DNA of 64,000 nt. Origin: Helicobacter sp. 11S02596-1. Its GTDB lineage: Bacteria > Campylobacterota > Campylobacteria > Campylobacterales > Helicobacteraceae. Positions 1-10,207 of the stretch are shown here, in pieces. The translations under genes and the position numbers were made by a program. Position 1 is the first letter of the stretch. Each line of letters starts with the position of its first letter. Below the pieces are notes generated by a model. The model made no database searches. It worked only from the letters and a program-made list of their open reading frames with translations, and was not told where the DNA came from. Where the stretch lies: the NCBI RefSeq assembly GCF_002272825.1, contig NZ_MLAM01000010.1, positions 1-64,000 on the forward strand, in the 5' to 3' direction.

Positions 1-3000
1 CTTGGGCATTTTCTTGGATAAATGAATAGTAAGCCCCTACTTCAAAGAGATTGGCTTTACCTGTAATAGTGTTATTGAAAGAGGTAGAAGAGGATTTAAT
101 ACTATTATAGCCATAGCTAAGCGCAAGTCCTACAATCGAGCGGGCATCATTATGGCTAAAGGCATAATCATAACCCCCTTGGATATTGGTAGAATAGGTA
201 TGTAGCCCTGCCCCACGATTTGAACTACTTTTACCATTAAAGATTCTTGCCCATACCCCTTGAGTAGCAGGGTTATCTCGGAGTTCGCCTAAGCGTTTAT
301 TGAGATCATTGATATTAGCTAAGAATATCGAATAGTTATTCGCAATTACTGCGGTAGCACTAGCTGCTTGGGCAGCATTGATAGTAGCAGAAACGGAGTT
401 GATGTAGTAGTTGGTGAAAGAGGCTATATTATCCTTATCACCATCTTCTTTGGGTTTGACATTGGTAACAACACCCGCAGCATTCTTTTCTTCTACCATT
501 TCCTGTGTTTGTGTTCTAAATGTGGTAATCACATCATCAAAGCCTTGGGTAACAATGGATTTATCATAAAAAGCAAAATGCGAACTCGCATCATTTTTGA
601 CAGAAGCTACTAAGATGTTTTTATCAGAGAGATCCCCAAGCTTGGAATCATTGCCACCCTCACTCCCAGCAGTTGTGGTTTGAAATACTTGGAGGTAATC
701 TTTTTGTGGGGTGGTATCTGCGCCTAAGATAATCACCCGATCGGCATTGGGTTTATCAGCATTACTCGCTAAGGGATTATAAGCTACACGGAAGACGACA
801 TCATTGAGGTCTTTTACATTACCAATACTCAAGGTAGCATAGTTTTCTTTGGGGGTATTGAGATTATTGAGGGTATTGCCATCACTGGAGAGGCTTGCGA
901 GATCAATAATCGTATTGGTTTGAAATAACGTATCGCCTTTGAGATTATTTTTATCAATGCTATTGTTATTGCCCTCTAAGGTCCGGATATAAGAGCCATT
1001 ACTCAAGATGAGTTTGGCGCCTTGATTGAGTTTGATAGCGACATTGGCATCGGTAATATTTAAATCCCCAATAAAGACAGCATTTTGATTAAAGATGGCT
1101 TGGTAGTTGGAGACAGCACCCTTAGATTCTTCTGTTGCTTTGGGTAAGCTATGGACATCGCCCACGAGGATTCCTGAAATATTAGCCGTATAAATGCCAT
1201 CGCTTGCTGTTTTATCCACATTGATACTTACGGCAGCCCCTGTGGCAGTGGGACTGCCAAATAAGGTTTGGTAAGCTAGAGGTAGCGAATCAAAGTCATC
1301 GCGGTATTTCTTTAAAATACTTGTAGCTTTATCGGCATCTAAACGGATAATGATCCCATTGTTATAGGTGTAGCCATTGACTTTGGCAGTGTTTTTATTG
1401 GTATCAGAGCTGGTAGGGTCATAAGCGTTGGCTTCTTTAGAATCAGGGGCAGGATTAAAGTTGGTAGAATCACCCATATGGTGGTATGTATCTGAATCAT
1501 CTGCTGGTGGGGTTACCTTATCGGCAAAGATCACATTGGTGTGCCCACCAGAATAATTAAAATTCGCACCCCCTTTGATATTCCCTCCAATGGCAATATT
1601 GGCTGTCCCGCCTGTGGTATTGACATTAAAGACTGGGGGGGTATTTTGCAAGAGATTCTTTGTTGTTTCATTACCTACTAAGGCGTTAGAGAATCCATCA
1701 CTAAGATTTAACGTTACATTGGTCGTGCCATCTTGGGTATTGATATTGCCACCGAGATAGAGGGCGTCTTTGAAATCGATGTTGGTAAAAGATGTGTGAG
1801 ATTCATTATTGATATCCCCCACAAATGAACCAATACCAGCTTGGCGCAGATAGTCTTGGATAGCTTGGGGGGTGTTAGAAGCAAGCGTGGCTTTGGAGAA
1901 ATCAATCGTGGAGGCTTTTGAATCTTTTGATTCAGAAGAGGCAGGAGGAACATCATAGGAACTAAATGTTACATTACTCACACGCAAGCCATTTGCATTA
2001 TCTTGTGTATTGATTGCCCCCATCATTGCTCCTGCTTTGATAGTCGCATCGGTAATCGCCCCAGCAGCTATCGTATTGATATTCCCTAGTAATGTCGATT
2101 GGGTGAGATTGATAGTGAAGTGGGGGAGAGAGGTGTTATTTAATAATGTGTTTAGGTCAGATGTTCCAGTGAAGGTCTGTGTATTGCTTGCTCCCGCATT
2201 GAGATTGCCCATAATAGTAGAATCCTTAGTAGCTGTGATAGTCGTGCTACCAATACCCACACCACTAGTAGAACTACTCGTAACACTGCCATTGAGTATC
2301 CCTCCATTGAGATTGATAGTCATCTTACCGACTTGGTTAGTAACATTGCCATCTTGCAGAGCGCCAGAATTGAGGGTGAGGGAAGAAATGGCATTAAATG
2401 TGATTGGACCCGAGATTGAATTATACATATTTGAATCATTGTTCTTTTTGAATGACTGATTGATAATCTCGCCCTTATGGGTGCCTCCTGCTATAGTAAT
2501 ATCCATCAATCCCCCTGTGTTTGTGATAGTGCCCTCTTGGAGAGAACCTTTCTCAAGCTTGAGTTCAAGTGTCCCAATAAAGGCGAGATTGCTAGCACTT
2601 TTGAGGGCCTGATACCAATCAGGATGGGATGTTTGATATGTATTGGCGATTGTTGTTTGTAGCATATTTACAAGATACTGGTTTTGCTTCTTATTTGTTA
2701 CACCATAAGCTATGTTTAGACCCGCATTATTGGTAATATTGCCTTTTAAAGTAGCATTTTCTTTAATATTGACATTCATTTTCGTGCCAGGATTGATGAG
2801 ATCACCAGATGAAATCCCATTATTTGTATTTTCAGAGCTATTTTGTATATTGAATGTGATGGGTTTTATCATCCCCTTATCAGCCCAATAGCCACCAAGT
2901 GTTCCTTTTACGCTACTAACAAGCCTTTGAGCATTTTGGAGTGTCGCCCCATCAAGATTAATAATAGTATTTTCAGCATTGATGAATTTGATTTGGTTGG

Positions 3001-4340
3001 CATCAAACGCTTCATTGGTAAGATTGAGGTTGAAAGTTTCGATAGATTTTCCATAATCACCTATTTTATCAACACCAACGATAATCCCAGTGTCTTTATT
3101 AGTGGCAACTTTAGCCCCATTTTTGAGTTCAAGAGTAAAACTGCCTTTCGGATTATATGTGCTTCCTATCAAACTAATATTGCCATTGACGGCATATTGC
3201 TCATCTCCATTTGCCCCTTTGCCATTGCCATCAAAGCTGAGGGTAATATTATTAGAACCAGTAGGTGGAGTTGCAAGAGCGTTTGGATATGCTGATATAT
3301 TAATGTTTCCATCAATGCTGGCATTTTGTGTGGAAACATTCAAATTAATACCACCCGAAGAAGCTATGGAGCCAGTAACATTCCCTTTCATATAAGCACC
3401 TTGTGTATTAGGTTTGCCCGTTGATATAAACTGAATCGTATTGGTTTGTCCATCAGCGTTTATATTTCCCTCTAGCTTAGAATCCTCAAATGTGACCTTC
3501 ATATTGCTACTATTGGGATAGCCTTGATTCCCACGACCACCAATGATATTGCCTTTCATATTCGCACCATTTTGGAATGTAATATTGGTAGTGCCTACAC
3601 CACCAGGTATGCCAGCGGGATTAAGTTGGTAAATTTGACCATTATAGATATTCCCTACAAAGGCATAACCAGCAACAGATTGACTATTTACCTGTGTAGA
3701 ACCTCCATAGCTTCCATTGAAAGTAAAGTTTGCTTCTTTCCCAATCCCCGCACCACCCCCTTGGTGTTTCAAATTCCCTACAAATACGGAGTTTTGAAAA
3801 TTCGCACTTGTAATTTTTCCACCTTGAGTAACCGTGAGATTCCCTTGAAGTATGGTATTGTTGGCTTTAAGTCCTGTGATATCTTGATTATTGGTAATAG
3901 TCATATCGTTAAATTTATAATAATCATCTGATGATTGTTTTGTGACACTGATATTAGCGCCACTACCTGGAGTGAAACAAGCCGTAGGGTCTCCTAGCGT
4001 GCAATCCGCCCCATACACCAAAGCACTCCCCATCACTGAAGCCAAGATGATGGAAAAAAGCGGTTTGAATGATTTTTGTAGATTTTGCGATTGTTTTGAA
4101 ATCTGGGAAGATTGGGATTTTCCTAGATTGTTAGAATCAAAAGATTGTTGGGATTCTTTAGAAATTTGTATTTTCTTTGAATCCTGGAATGTTTGGGATT
4201 TTTCAAAATATCTTGCGTTTTTGCTCGTGTGTGCTTGGATAAAGGATTTTTGAGAGGATTGAGAAGATTTTGGGAAGCTATTTAGGAGATCTTGCCCCCC
4301 CCCCCCGCAGTATTTCTGGGTGATGATTTTGGGTATTCAT
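1..4340 (-). CDS. Large autotransporter / toxin-like outer membrane protein, 5' part, phase-OFF
   Basis: The gene starts at ATG 4340 behind an AAGGAA ribosome site and runs off the left edge, giving at least about 1,440 codons. With the 12-G tract at 4295-4306 as read, translation stops at TAG 4280-4278 after 20 residues. The frame that continues to position 1 begins just after the tract and carries an approximately 80-residue polar Gln/Ser/Lys-rich stretch, a signal peptide (FKPLFSIILASVMGSALVYG, then ADC) and a passenger rich in Asn/Gly/Thr beta-strand repeats. Codons read near 1750 and 1-58 are in that same frame, and the latter (FEVGAYYSF) look like an outer-membrane barrel. This fits a type V secretion autotransporter of the VacA-like or Hsr-like kind, but I cannot name the passenger. 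A tract of 11 or 14 G would restore the frame. The function of the passenger is unknown. Confidence 0.82.
4295..4306 (-). repeat. Poly-G(12) contingency tract inside autotransporter start
   Basis: Twelve consecutive G on the minus strand lie 34 nt inside the coding region, after codons MNTQNHHPEIL. The distance from ATG 4340 to the signal-peptide codon at 4042 is 298 nt, one more than a multiple of three, so the gene is out of frame as assembled. Slipped-strand mispairing at such G tracts is the standard phase-variation mechanism for Helicobacter surface proteins. Confidence 0.88.
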
Positions 4341-4394
4341 TACGTATTCCTTTTGTCAATCTTTGAGATTTTTGAATTTAAAAAGCATTATTCT

Positions 4395-4400
4395 AGTATA
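4395..4400 (-). promoter_or_regulatory. Putative -10 box of autotransporter promoter
   Basis: TATACT on the minus strand, about 55 nt upstream of the ATG at 4340 in an AT-rich stretch. No convincing -35 box is visible, as is usual in Helicobacter. The rest of the 4341-4655 gap is AT-rich and holds no gene that I can support. Confidence 0.45.
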
Positions 4401-4655
4401 AAATTTCTTGAATATATACTTAAATTTTTTTTAAATCTGAAGAAAATGCAATCAAATTGACAATTTTATAGCTATTTTTGAGATATTTCAAATCAAATGA
4501 TTTACTAAAACAATTTATTTTTGAATAAATTTAATATAAAAAATGTGTTAAATTTTTTGGATTTGGGGGCAAAAACCTGAATGGATTTGAAAAAAATTCT
4601 AAAAAATATGCAAAAATAATCGAGTGGGTGGGTGAAGCAAGGATAATATTTCTCC

Positions 4656-6638
4656 CTACAAACTCCGTATCTTAGCGATCTCATCGCGCAGTCTAGCGGC
4701 CTCTTCAAAATCAAGTCGCTTGGCAGCTTCGTGCATTTTTTTGTTTAATTCTTTGATGATACTATCACGCTCTGCCTTCGGAATCTTGGACTTTTTGAGG
4801 GCTTTTTCATAAAGCTTGGCATTCGCACTACTTTCTAAGCGTAATTCTTCCTCGAGATTTCTCGCTACGGATTTGGGCGTGATGTGATGGGCGATATTGA
4901 ATGCTTGCTGTTTTTCTCGGCGATAGTCGGTGATTTCCATCGCTTTTTTCATACTTGCGGTGATTTTTTTGGCGTATAAAAGCACCTTGCCATTGATATT
5001 CCTTGCTGCCCTACCCATCGTCTGGATGAGGCTGGTTTCACTACGCAAAAAGCCCTCCTTATCCGCATCCATAATCGCTACAAGCGAGACTTCGGGGAGG
5101 TCAAGCCCCTCACGCAAGAGATTGATACCAATAAGCACATCAAATTCCCCCATTCGCAACCCCCGAATGATATGATTGCGCTCGATCGCATCGATTTCAC
5201 TATGCATATACTGGACTTTGAGCCCTAGTTCAGTATAGTATTTACACAGCTCTTCAGACATCTTTTTGGTGAGTGTGGTTACCAATACCCGCTCATTTTT
5301 TGCAACGACTTTTTTTATCTCATCATAGAGATTTTGCACCTGTGTGTCGCTATCACGCACCTCATAGACAGGGTCGAGCAGTCCAGTGGGGCGGATGATT
5401 TGCTCAGCGATATTTTTTCCAGAAAGCTCAAGCTCAAGCTGGGCAGGCGTGGCAGAGACAAAGAGAAAATGCGGGGCTTTGTGGATAAATTCATCAAATT
5501 TCAAGGGGCGATTATCTAGTGCGGAGGGCAAGCGAAAGCCGTATTCGACAAGCACGCTTTTACGGCTCATATCGCCGGCATACATCCCGCCAAATTGGGG
5601 CAAACTCACGTGGGATTCATCGACAATCACCAAATAAGGCTTGCCTTTTTGTTCAAAATAATCTAGGAGGCTATAAGGCGTCTCTCCGGGGGCTTTGCCT
5701 GTGAGGTGACGGGAATAGTTTTCGATACCTTTGCAAATCCCGCTAGCTTGGATCATTTCCAAATCAAACTCTGTCCGACCTTTGAGGCGACTATGCTCGA
5801 TCATTCTGTTTTCTTTTTGAAAAAATGCCAACCTTCCAGCAAGCTCATCTTCGATACTTTTGATAGCACTGGTGAGGCGATTTTGCCCGACGATAAAGGG
5901 ATTGGCAGCATAGAGGATATAAGAATCCAGCCGTTTCACCTCGGTGCGCTCGATACTATCAAACACGCCGATACGCTCGATCTCATCGCCAAAAAATTCG
6001 ATACGGATAAATTCGACTTCATTATAAGCGGGGAAAATATCCACACTTTCGCCCATTACCTTGAAATTCCCCCGATCAAAATAATTGTCATTCCTGCTAT
6101 AGCCCATATCCACGAGCTTGAGAAGAAATTCTTTATAATTGCGTTTTTCTCCTACAGCGATTTTTTCTATCATCGTGAGGTATTCGCTAGGATTTCCCAA
6201 GCCATAATTTGCTGAAACACTTGCTACTACAATCACATCATCATAACCGAGCAACGATGTCGTAGCCGAAAGCCGCAAACGCTCCAAATCATCATTGATT
6301 GCGCTGTCTTTTTCGATAAAAAGATCACGCCTAGGGATATAGGCTTCAGGCTGGTAATAATCAAAATGCGAGATGAAATACTCGACGTGATTTTTGGGGA
6401 AAAATCCCTTAAATTCGCTGTAAAGCTGGGCGCAGAGGGTTTTGTTGTGGCTCATAATGAGTGTGGGGATATTGAGCGTGGCGATGATATTTGCCATCGT
6501 GTAGGTCTTCCCACTGCCGGTAACACCGATGAGCGTTTGGTATTTGTTGCCCGCTTGGATACTTTGAGAAATCTTTTTGATCGCCTCGGGCTGATCGCCT
6601 GCGGGTGAATACGCAGCATTGAGTATAAAATTTGCCAT
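4656..6638 (-). CDS. uvrB: UvrABC system protein B (excinuclease)
   Basis: 660-residue DNA-damage recognition helicase of nucleotide excision repair; it is loaded by UvrA and recruits UvrC. Walker A GVTGSGKT is at residues 38-45. The beta-hairpin segment ([11 protein letters not shown]) follows, the VDESHV Walker B motif lies near residue 335, and a C-terminal UVR domain ([17 protein letters not shown]) provides the UvrC contact. The start at 6638 is preferred over an upstream in-frame start because it gives the canonical N-terminus [17 protein letters not shown] and has AGGGA just upstream. The gene diverges from the small-gene/priA cluster across an 88-bp promoter gap. Confidence 0.97.
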   Translation of the reverse strand: MANFILNAAYSPAGDQPEAIKKISQSIQAGNKYQTLIGVTGSGKTYTMANIIATLNIPTLIMSHNKTLCAQLYSEFKGFFPKNHVEYFISHFDYYQPEAYIPRRDLFIEKDSAINDDLERLRLSATTSLLGYDDVIVVASVSANYGLGNPSEYLTMIEKIAVGEKRNYKEFLLKLVDMGYSRNDNYFDRGNFKVMGESVDIFPAYNEVEFIRIEFFGDEIERIGVFDSIERTEVKRLDSYILYAANPFIVGQNRLTSAIKSIEDELAGRLAFFQKENRMIEHSRLKGRTEFDLEMIQASGICKGIENYSRHLTGKAPGETPYSLLDYFEQKGKPYLVIVDESHVSLPQFGGMYAGDMSRKSVLVEYGFRLPSALDNRPLKFDEFIHKAPHFLFVSATPAQLELELSGKNIAEQIIRPTGLLDPVYEVRDSDTQVQNLYDEIKKVVAKNERVLVTTLTKKMSEELCKYYTELGLKVQYMHSEIDAIERNHIIRGLRMGEFDVLIGINLLREGLDLPEVSLVAIMDADKEGFLRSETSLIQTMGRAARNINGKVLLYAKKITASMKKAMEITDYRREKQQAFNIAHHITPKSVARNLEEELRLESSANAKLYEKALKKSKIPKAERDSIIKELNKKMHEAAKRLDFEEAARLRDEIAKIRSL

Positions 6639-6672
6639 CACAATCCCTAAAAACAATAAAATATTTGTTACA

Positions 6673-6678
6673 ATTATA
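6673..6678 (-). promoter_or_regulatory. -10 box of uvrB promoter
   Basis: Perfect TATAAT on the minus strand, 35 nt upstream of the uvrB ATG, in the divergent gap with the 6727 gene. On the plus strand TATTAT near 6692 could serve the opposite operon. Confidence 0.55.
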
Positions 6679-6726
6679 CTTAATTCGTTGCATATTATTG
6701 TGGCGGCTACCCATTTAGGAGACAAA

Positions 6727-6948
6727 ATGCCATTGATTGATAAATTAAGCGAGAAAATCGACCTCTTGCTAGAAAAAATAAGACTCCAAGAAAGTCAAGC
6801 TGAAGAATTACGCCTCAAAATCAGCACATTGATGGCTCAAAGTGAAGAAAAAGACCGCCAAATCTCTACCCTTTATGAAGAAATCGCCCAAAAAGACAAA
6901 AGCGTGCAAACACTCTATGACAAGATCGCTGAAGTGCTAGAAAAATGA
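6727..6948 (+). CDS. Small coiled-coil protein
   Basis: 73 residues, almost entirely a charged heptad-like coiled coil ([16 protein letters not shown]..., then ISTLYEEI and VQTLYDKI repeats), with no membrane segment or signal peptide. The ATG at 6727 follows TTAGGAGA, a strong ribosome site. An upstream in-frame extension exists but lacks one. The gene overlaps the next by ATGA, so translation is probably coupled. Its size and composition recall the ZapB-type cell-division coiled coils, but that is only a resemblance and I do not assign a function. Confidence 0.7.
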   Translation: MPLIDKLSEKIDLLLEKIRLQESQAEELRLKISTLMAQSEEKDRQISTLYEEIAQKDKSVQTLYDKIAEVLEK

Positions 6949-7223
6949 CACAAGAACAAATCCCGCAATTCCAAGAAACTGAGGATATTCAAAAAAATAG
7001 CCCTAGTGGAGCAATCGATCAAATTGAAATCAAAATCTCTGGTAGGCGATTTCAAATAACGCTAGAAGGCTTCACGCAAGAAGCAAAAAATGAAGTTATC
7101 ACAACCTTTGGTGATAAGGATTTGGAACTCACCGAACTCCTCAAAACGCATTTAAATAAAATCCAAGAATATTCCCTCCTCAATCAAAAACTAGAGAGTC
7201 TGCTCCACAAAATCACATCGTGA
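6945..7223 (+). CDS. Small conserved hypothetical protein upstream of priA
   Basis: 92 residues; polar N-terminus (1-25), then IEIKISGRRFQITLEG, an amphipathic beta pattern, followed by helical segments ending in a leucine-rich coil. This order resembles small ZapA-like cell-division proteins, which would fit the ZapB-like coil encoded just upstream, but no diagnostic motif was found. It overlaps the preceding gene by 4 nt (ATGA) and lies 7 nt before priA, so the three are probably one operon. Confidence 0.65.
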   Translation: MTQEQIPQFQETEDIQKNSPSGAIDQIEIKISGRRFQITLEGFTQEAKNEVITTFGDKDLELTELLKTHLNKIQEYSLLNQKLESLLHKITS

Positions 7224-7230
7224 TTCTCCA

Positions 7231-9117
7231 ATGCACTATTACCACATCGCCCCGCTCAAAACCAATTCGCCGATTTTGACCTACCAATCCCAAGAGATCT
7301 TTCAAAAAGGCGATGTTACCAATATCCCCATCAAAAACAAAATCGTTCAAGGCGTTGTTCTTGGCACGTGCGAAAAGCCTGATTTTGCCTGCAAAGAAGC
7401 GTTAGCTACCCAGCAATTTTTCAACCCCCATCAAATCCTTTTGGCAGAATTTATCGCGCCGTATTATTGCTGTTCTTGCGGGCTGGCGTATGGGTTATTT
7501 ACACCATTTGAAAAAGCCCAACAAGAAGAAAAAGAGGGACTTGCCAATATCCCCTCCCCAAACATTTATCAAACAAAAGCCCTCAATGAAAACCAAGCAA
7601 AAGCCCTGCGTATCGCAAAGTCGCAAAATGCTAGCTTGCTTTTTGGAGATACTGGGAGCGGGAAGACAGAAATCTATATGCACCTCTTAAAAGAAAGCCT
7701 CACACAAAACAAAAATGCGATTTTTTTGATGCCAGAAATTTCGCTCACCCCCCAGATGCAAACCCGCCTAGAAGAAGTCTTTGGCGATGTGGTAGCGATA
7801 TGGCATAGCAAAATATCCAACAAAAAAAAACAAGAAATTCTCCAAAAAATCCAATCAGGCAAGATAAAAATCATCGCCGGGGCAAGGAGTGCGCTTTTTT
7901 TGCCATTGCCCAATCTAGGGCTACTCATCATCGATGAAGAACACGATGATGCCTACAAATCCCAAACCAAACCCCGCTACAACGCCAGAGACATCAGCCT
8001 CTATCTCGCCAATAAAGCCAAAATAAAAATCATTCTAGGCTCAGCAACCCCAAGCATCACAAGCTATCACAATGCCAAAAAAGCAGGCACACTCATCCGC
8101 CTCAAAGGCAGGCATTTTGACTCAAAAAAAGATATTTTGTTTGAAGAATCCCCTACAAATATCACGCCTTTTTTGCTCACCCATCTCCAAAATACCCTCG
8201 CACAAAACCAACAAGCCATTATTTTTTTGCCCACAAGGGCGCATTTCAAAACATTGATTTGTCAAGCCTGCGGTCAAAGCGTGCAATGCCCCTTTTGTAG
8301 CATTGATATGAGTTTGCATTTGGACAAAAAAATCCTTTCTTGCCATTATTGTAATTACACGCTTCCCATCCCATCTGCTTGCCCAAATTGTGGTAGTCCT
8401 GAGCTTTCAGCCCAACGTCTTGGGACTGCCCAGCTTGCGATCGAACTCCAAACATTATTGCCCCAAGGGCGCATTGGGATTTTTGACAAAGACCACACCA
8501 GCACGCAAAACAAACTCAAAAAAATCCTTAATGATTTCAACCGCAACCAGATTGATATTCTCATCGGCACACAGATGATTAGCAAAGGACACGATTATCA
8601 TAATGTCAATCTTGCGATCATCTTAGGGATGGATTATTTGCTAAAAAGCCCCGATTATAGAAGCTTTGAAAAATCTGTCGCACTCATCTATCAGATCGCT
8701 GGGAGAAGCGGGAGAAAAGAAAATGGCAAGGTGATTATCCAAAGCCTAAATAGCGAATTTCTCAAAAATTTTATCGATGATTATGAGGATTTTTTGCATT
8801 TTGAGCTTGCACATAGGTCGCATTCCTACCCGCCATTTTCCAAGCTTGCTACATTGCAATTTGCGAACAAAGATGACAAAAAAGCCAAAGATAATATGGA
8901 AACTATTTTGAAGATTTTAGAAGCTAAAAAAGACAAAGAAATTATTATTATTGGGGCGGGAAAGTGTGGTATCGAAAAAATCGCTTCAAAATATCGCTAT
9001 CAGATATTTCTTCGCTCCACGTCGCATACTGCGATGATGAAGATTTTACACACGCTTAGCCCCTATAGCGAAAAGATGGGGTTTGAAATCGACAGGGACC
9101 CCACCAACATTTTGTGA
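7231..9117 (+). CDS. priA: Primosomal protein N', replication restart helicase
   Basis: 628-residue superfamily 2 DNA helicase that reloads the replisome at stalled forks. Walker A GDTGSGKT is at residues 139-146 and the Walker B motif DEEH with its aromatic loop (DDAYKSQTKPRYNARD) near 235. A zinc-binding insertion with paired cysteines (CQACGQ, CPFC, CHYC, CPNCG) spans roughly residues 345-390. The helicase motif TQMISKGHDY follows, then AGRSGR. The N-terminal 3'-DNA-binding domain is short, as in other Campylobacterota. The stop codon abuts the stop of the convergent tsdA-like gene with no intervening base, leaving no room for a terminator. Confidence 0.95.
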   Translation: MHYYHIAPLKTNSPILTYQSQEIFQKGDVTNIPIKNKIVQGVVLGTCEKPDFACKEALATQQFFNPHQILLAEFIAPYYCCSCGLAYGLFTPFEKAQQEEKEGLANIPSPNIYQTKALNENQAKALRIAKSQNASLLFGDTGSGKTEIYMHLLKESLTQNKNAIFLMPEISLTPQMQTRLEEVFGDVVAIWHSKISNKKKQEILQKIQSGKIKIIAGARSALFLPLPNLGLLIIDEEHDDAYKSQTKPRYNARDISLYLANKAKIKIILGSATPSITSYHNAKKAGTLIRLKGRHFDSKKDILFEESPTNITPFLLTHLQNTLAQNQQAIIFLPTRAHFKTLICQACGQSVQCPFCSIDMSLHLDKKILSCHYCNYTLPIPSACPNCGSPELSAQRLGTAQLAIELQTLLPQGRIGIFDKDHTSTQNKLKKILNDFNRNQIDILIGTQMISKGHDYHNVNLAIILGMDYLLKSPDYRSFEKSVALIYQIAGRSGRKENGKVIIQSLNSEFLKNFIDDYEDFLHFELAHRSHSYPPFSKLATLQFANKDDKKAKDNMETILKILEAKKDKEIIIIGAGKCGIEKIASKYRYQIFLRSTSHTAMMKILHTLSPYSEKMGFEIDRDPTNIL

Positions 9118-10107
9118 TTATTTCATCATCTCTTTATAAGGACCAAAGAGATGTTGTTTTTGAGGGAAATTGTCAGGATAAGGTCCAACAACCGCATCCA
9201 CAGGTTTCACTCGTTTGTCTGGGAAATCTTTCTCTCCGCCTTTTTTGACAGGTCGAGGCTGGGAATTGATATATGCAGCGACATCATAGGCTTCCTCATC
9301 GGTCAAATCAGGGTTGCCTTGAGGCATATTGGCTTTGATATACGCTGCTGCTTTTAGCTCTCTATGCATACCCGCACCGGTATTGTAGCTGTCTTTGCCC
9401 CAAAGTGGTGGGAATACATAATAAGGCCCGGTAGCCTCCGTATTTTTGAGTCCGTGACCATCTTCTTGGTGGCAAGCGACACATTTTTCTTTGAATACAA
9501 TTTCACCTTTTTTGGGGTCTGCAGCACGATCCATCAAAGCCATCTTGACTAAGCCCTGACCTTTGATTTTTGCTCCCACAGGCACGCCTTGAGAAAGCCA
9601 TTGCATATAAGTCATTATCGCTTTCATTTCTTTGGAATTCACTGGCAACGGCTTGCCATTGAGGCTTCGTTGCATACAGCCATTCACCCTATCTTCCAAT
9701 GTATTAATAGAGTCATTTCTTGAGCGATACTCTGGGAATCGCCCCCAAATACCTACAAAAGCAGATTGAAATTGCCTTGTCCCACCATATGCGTGGCAAC
9801 TTGAACAAGACATATTATTGCCTGCAAATCTTTTTTTGGGATCTTTGGCTTGTGGCCCGATATATTTTGTGGTTTCATTCAAGATTTTATTTCCTAAAAT
9901 AACCATTTCAGTATATCGAGAACCCTTTGGCATCTTGCTTTCATCAACATAACCATCTTCTTGCATTGCCGCAGGTAATTTCCATTCTTGCACGGGCAGA
10001 TCAATACCTGTGGCTTCTTTTTGTTTGGCTATCTCCTTGTCAAATCCAAATCCTACCGCTCCTAGTAAGGGCAAAAGCATTAAAATTTTTAGTCCAGCTT
10101 GTTTCAT
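9118..10107 (-). CDS. tsdA: Dihaem cytochrome c, thiosulfate dehydrogenase / tetrathionate reductase family (TsdA)
   Basis: 329-residue exported cytochrome. The signal peptide is MKQAGLKILMLLPLLGAVGFGF. Haem motifs are CSSCH (101-105) and CVACH (209-213). Between them the segment GRFPEYRSRND...RVNGCMQRSLNGKPLP carries Cys144, at the position expected for the unusual His/Cys haem ligand of TsdA, and Met261 (ANMPQGNP) is a candidate second-haem ligand. In Campylobacter jejuni the family works mainly as a periplasmic tetrathionate reductase; direction here is an inference. The start at 10107 is chosen for its AAGGAGA site and the immediate signal peptide. The gene is monocistronic, with an AT-rich promoter gap upstream (10108-10207). 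Confidence 0.78.
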   Translation of the reverse strand: MKQAGLKILMLLPLLGAVGFGFDKEIAKQKEATGIDLPVQEWKLPAAMQEDGYVDESKMPKGSRYTEMVILGNKILNETTKYIGPQAKDPKKRFAGNNMSCSSCHAYGGTRQFQSAFVGIWGRFPEYRSRNDSINTLEDRVNGCMQRSLNGKPLPVNSKEMKAIMTYMQWLSQGVPVGAKIKGQGLVKMALMDRAADPKKGEIVFKEKCVACHQEDGHGLKNTEATGPYYVFPPLWGKDSYNTGAGMHRELKAAAYIKANMPQGNPDLTDEEAYDVAAYINSQPRPVKKGGEKDFPDKRVKPVDAVVGPYPDNFPQKQHLFGPYKEMMK

Positions 10108-10207
10108 TATCAGTCTCCTTAGTAATACGTGTGTGTGGTTATATATTACCATTAAATAATTAAACAAGAATTAAAATTTTAATCAGAGTGTCGATAAATC
10201 TTGATAG

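Noticed and set aside
2010-2459. 149-codon plus-strand reading frame, and others at 2843, 3090, 3524 and 3942
   Set aside because: They are antisense to the autotransporter passenger, whose frame is continuous there; no ribosome sites or domains.
5706-6215. 169-codon plus-strand frame
   Set aside because: Antisense shadow of uvrB; the uvrB motifs are intact on the other strand.
7822-7830. Run of nine A in priA as a phase-variable tract
   Set aside because: It encodes lysines in a conserved region of an essential-type gene; poly-A runs are common here and the frame is intact.
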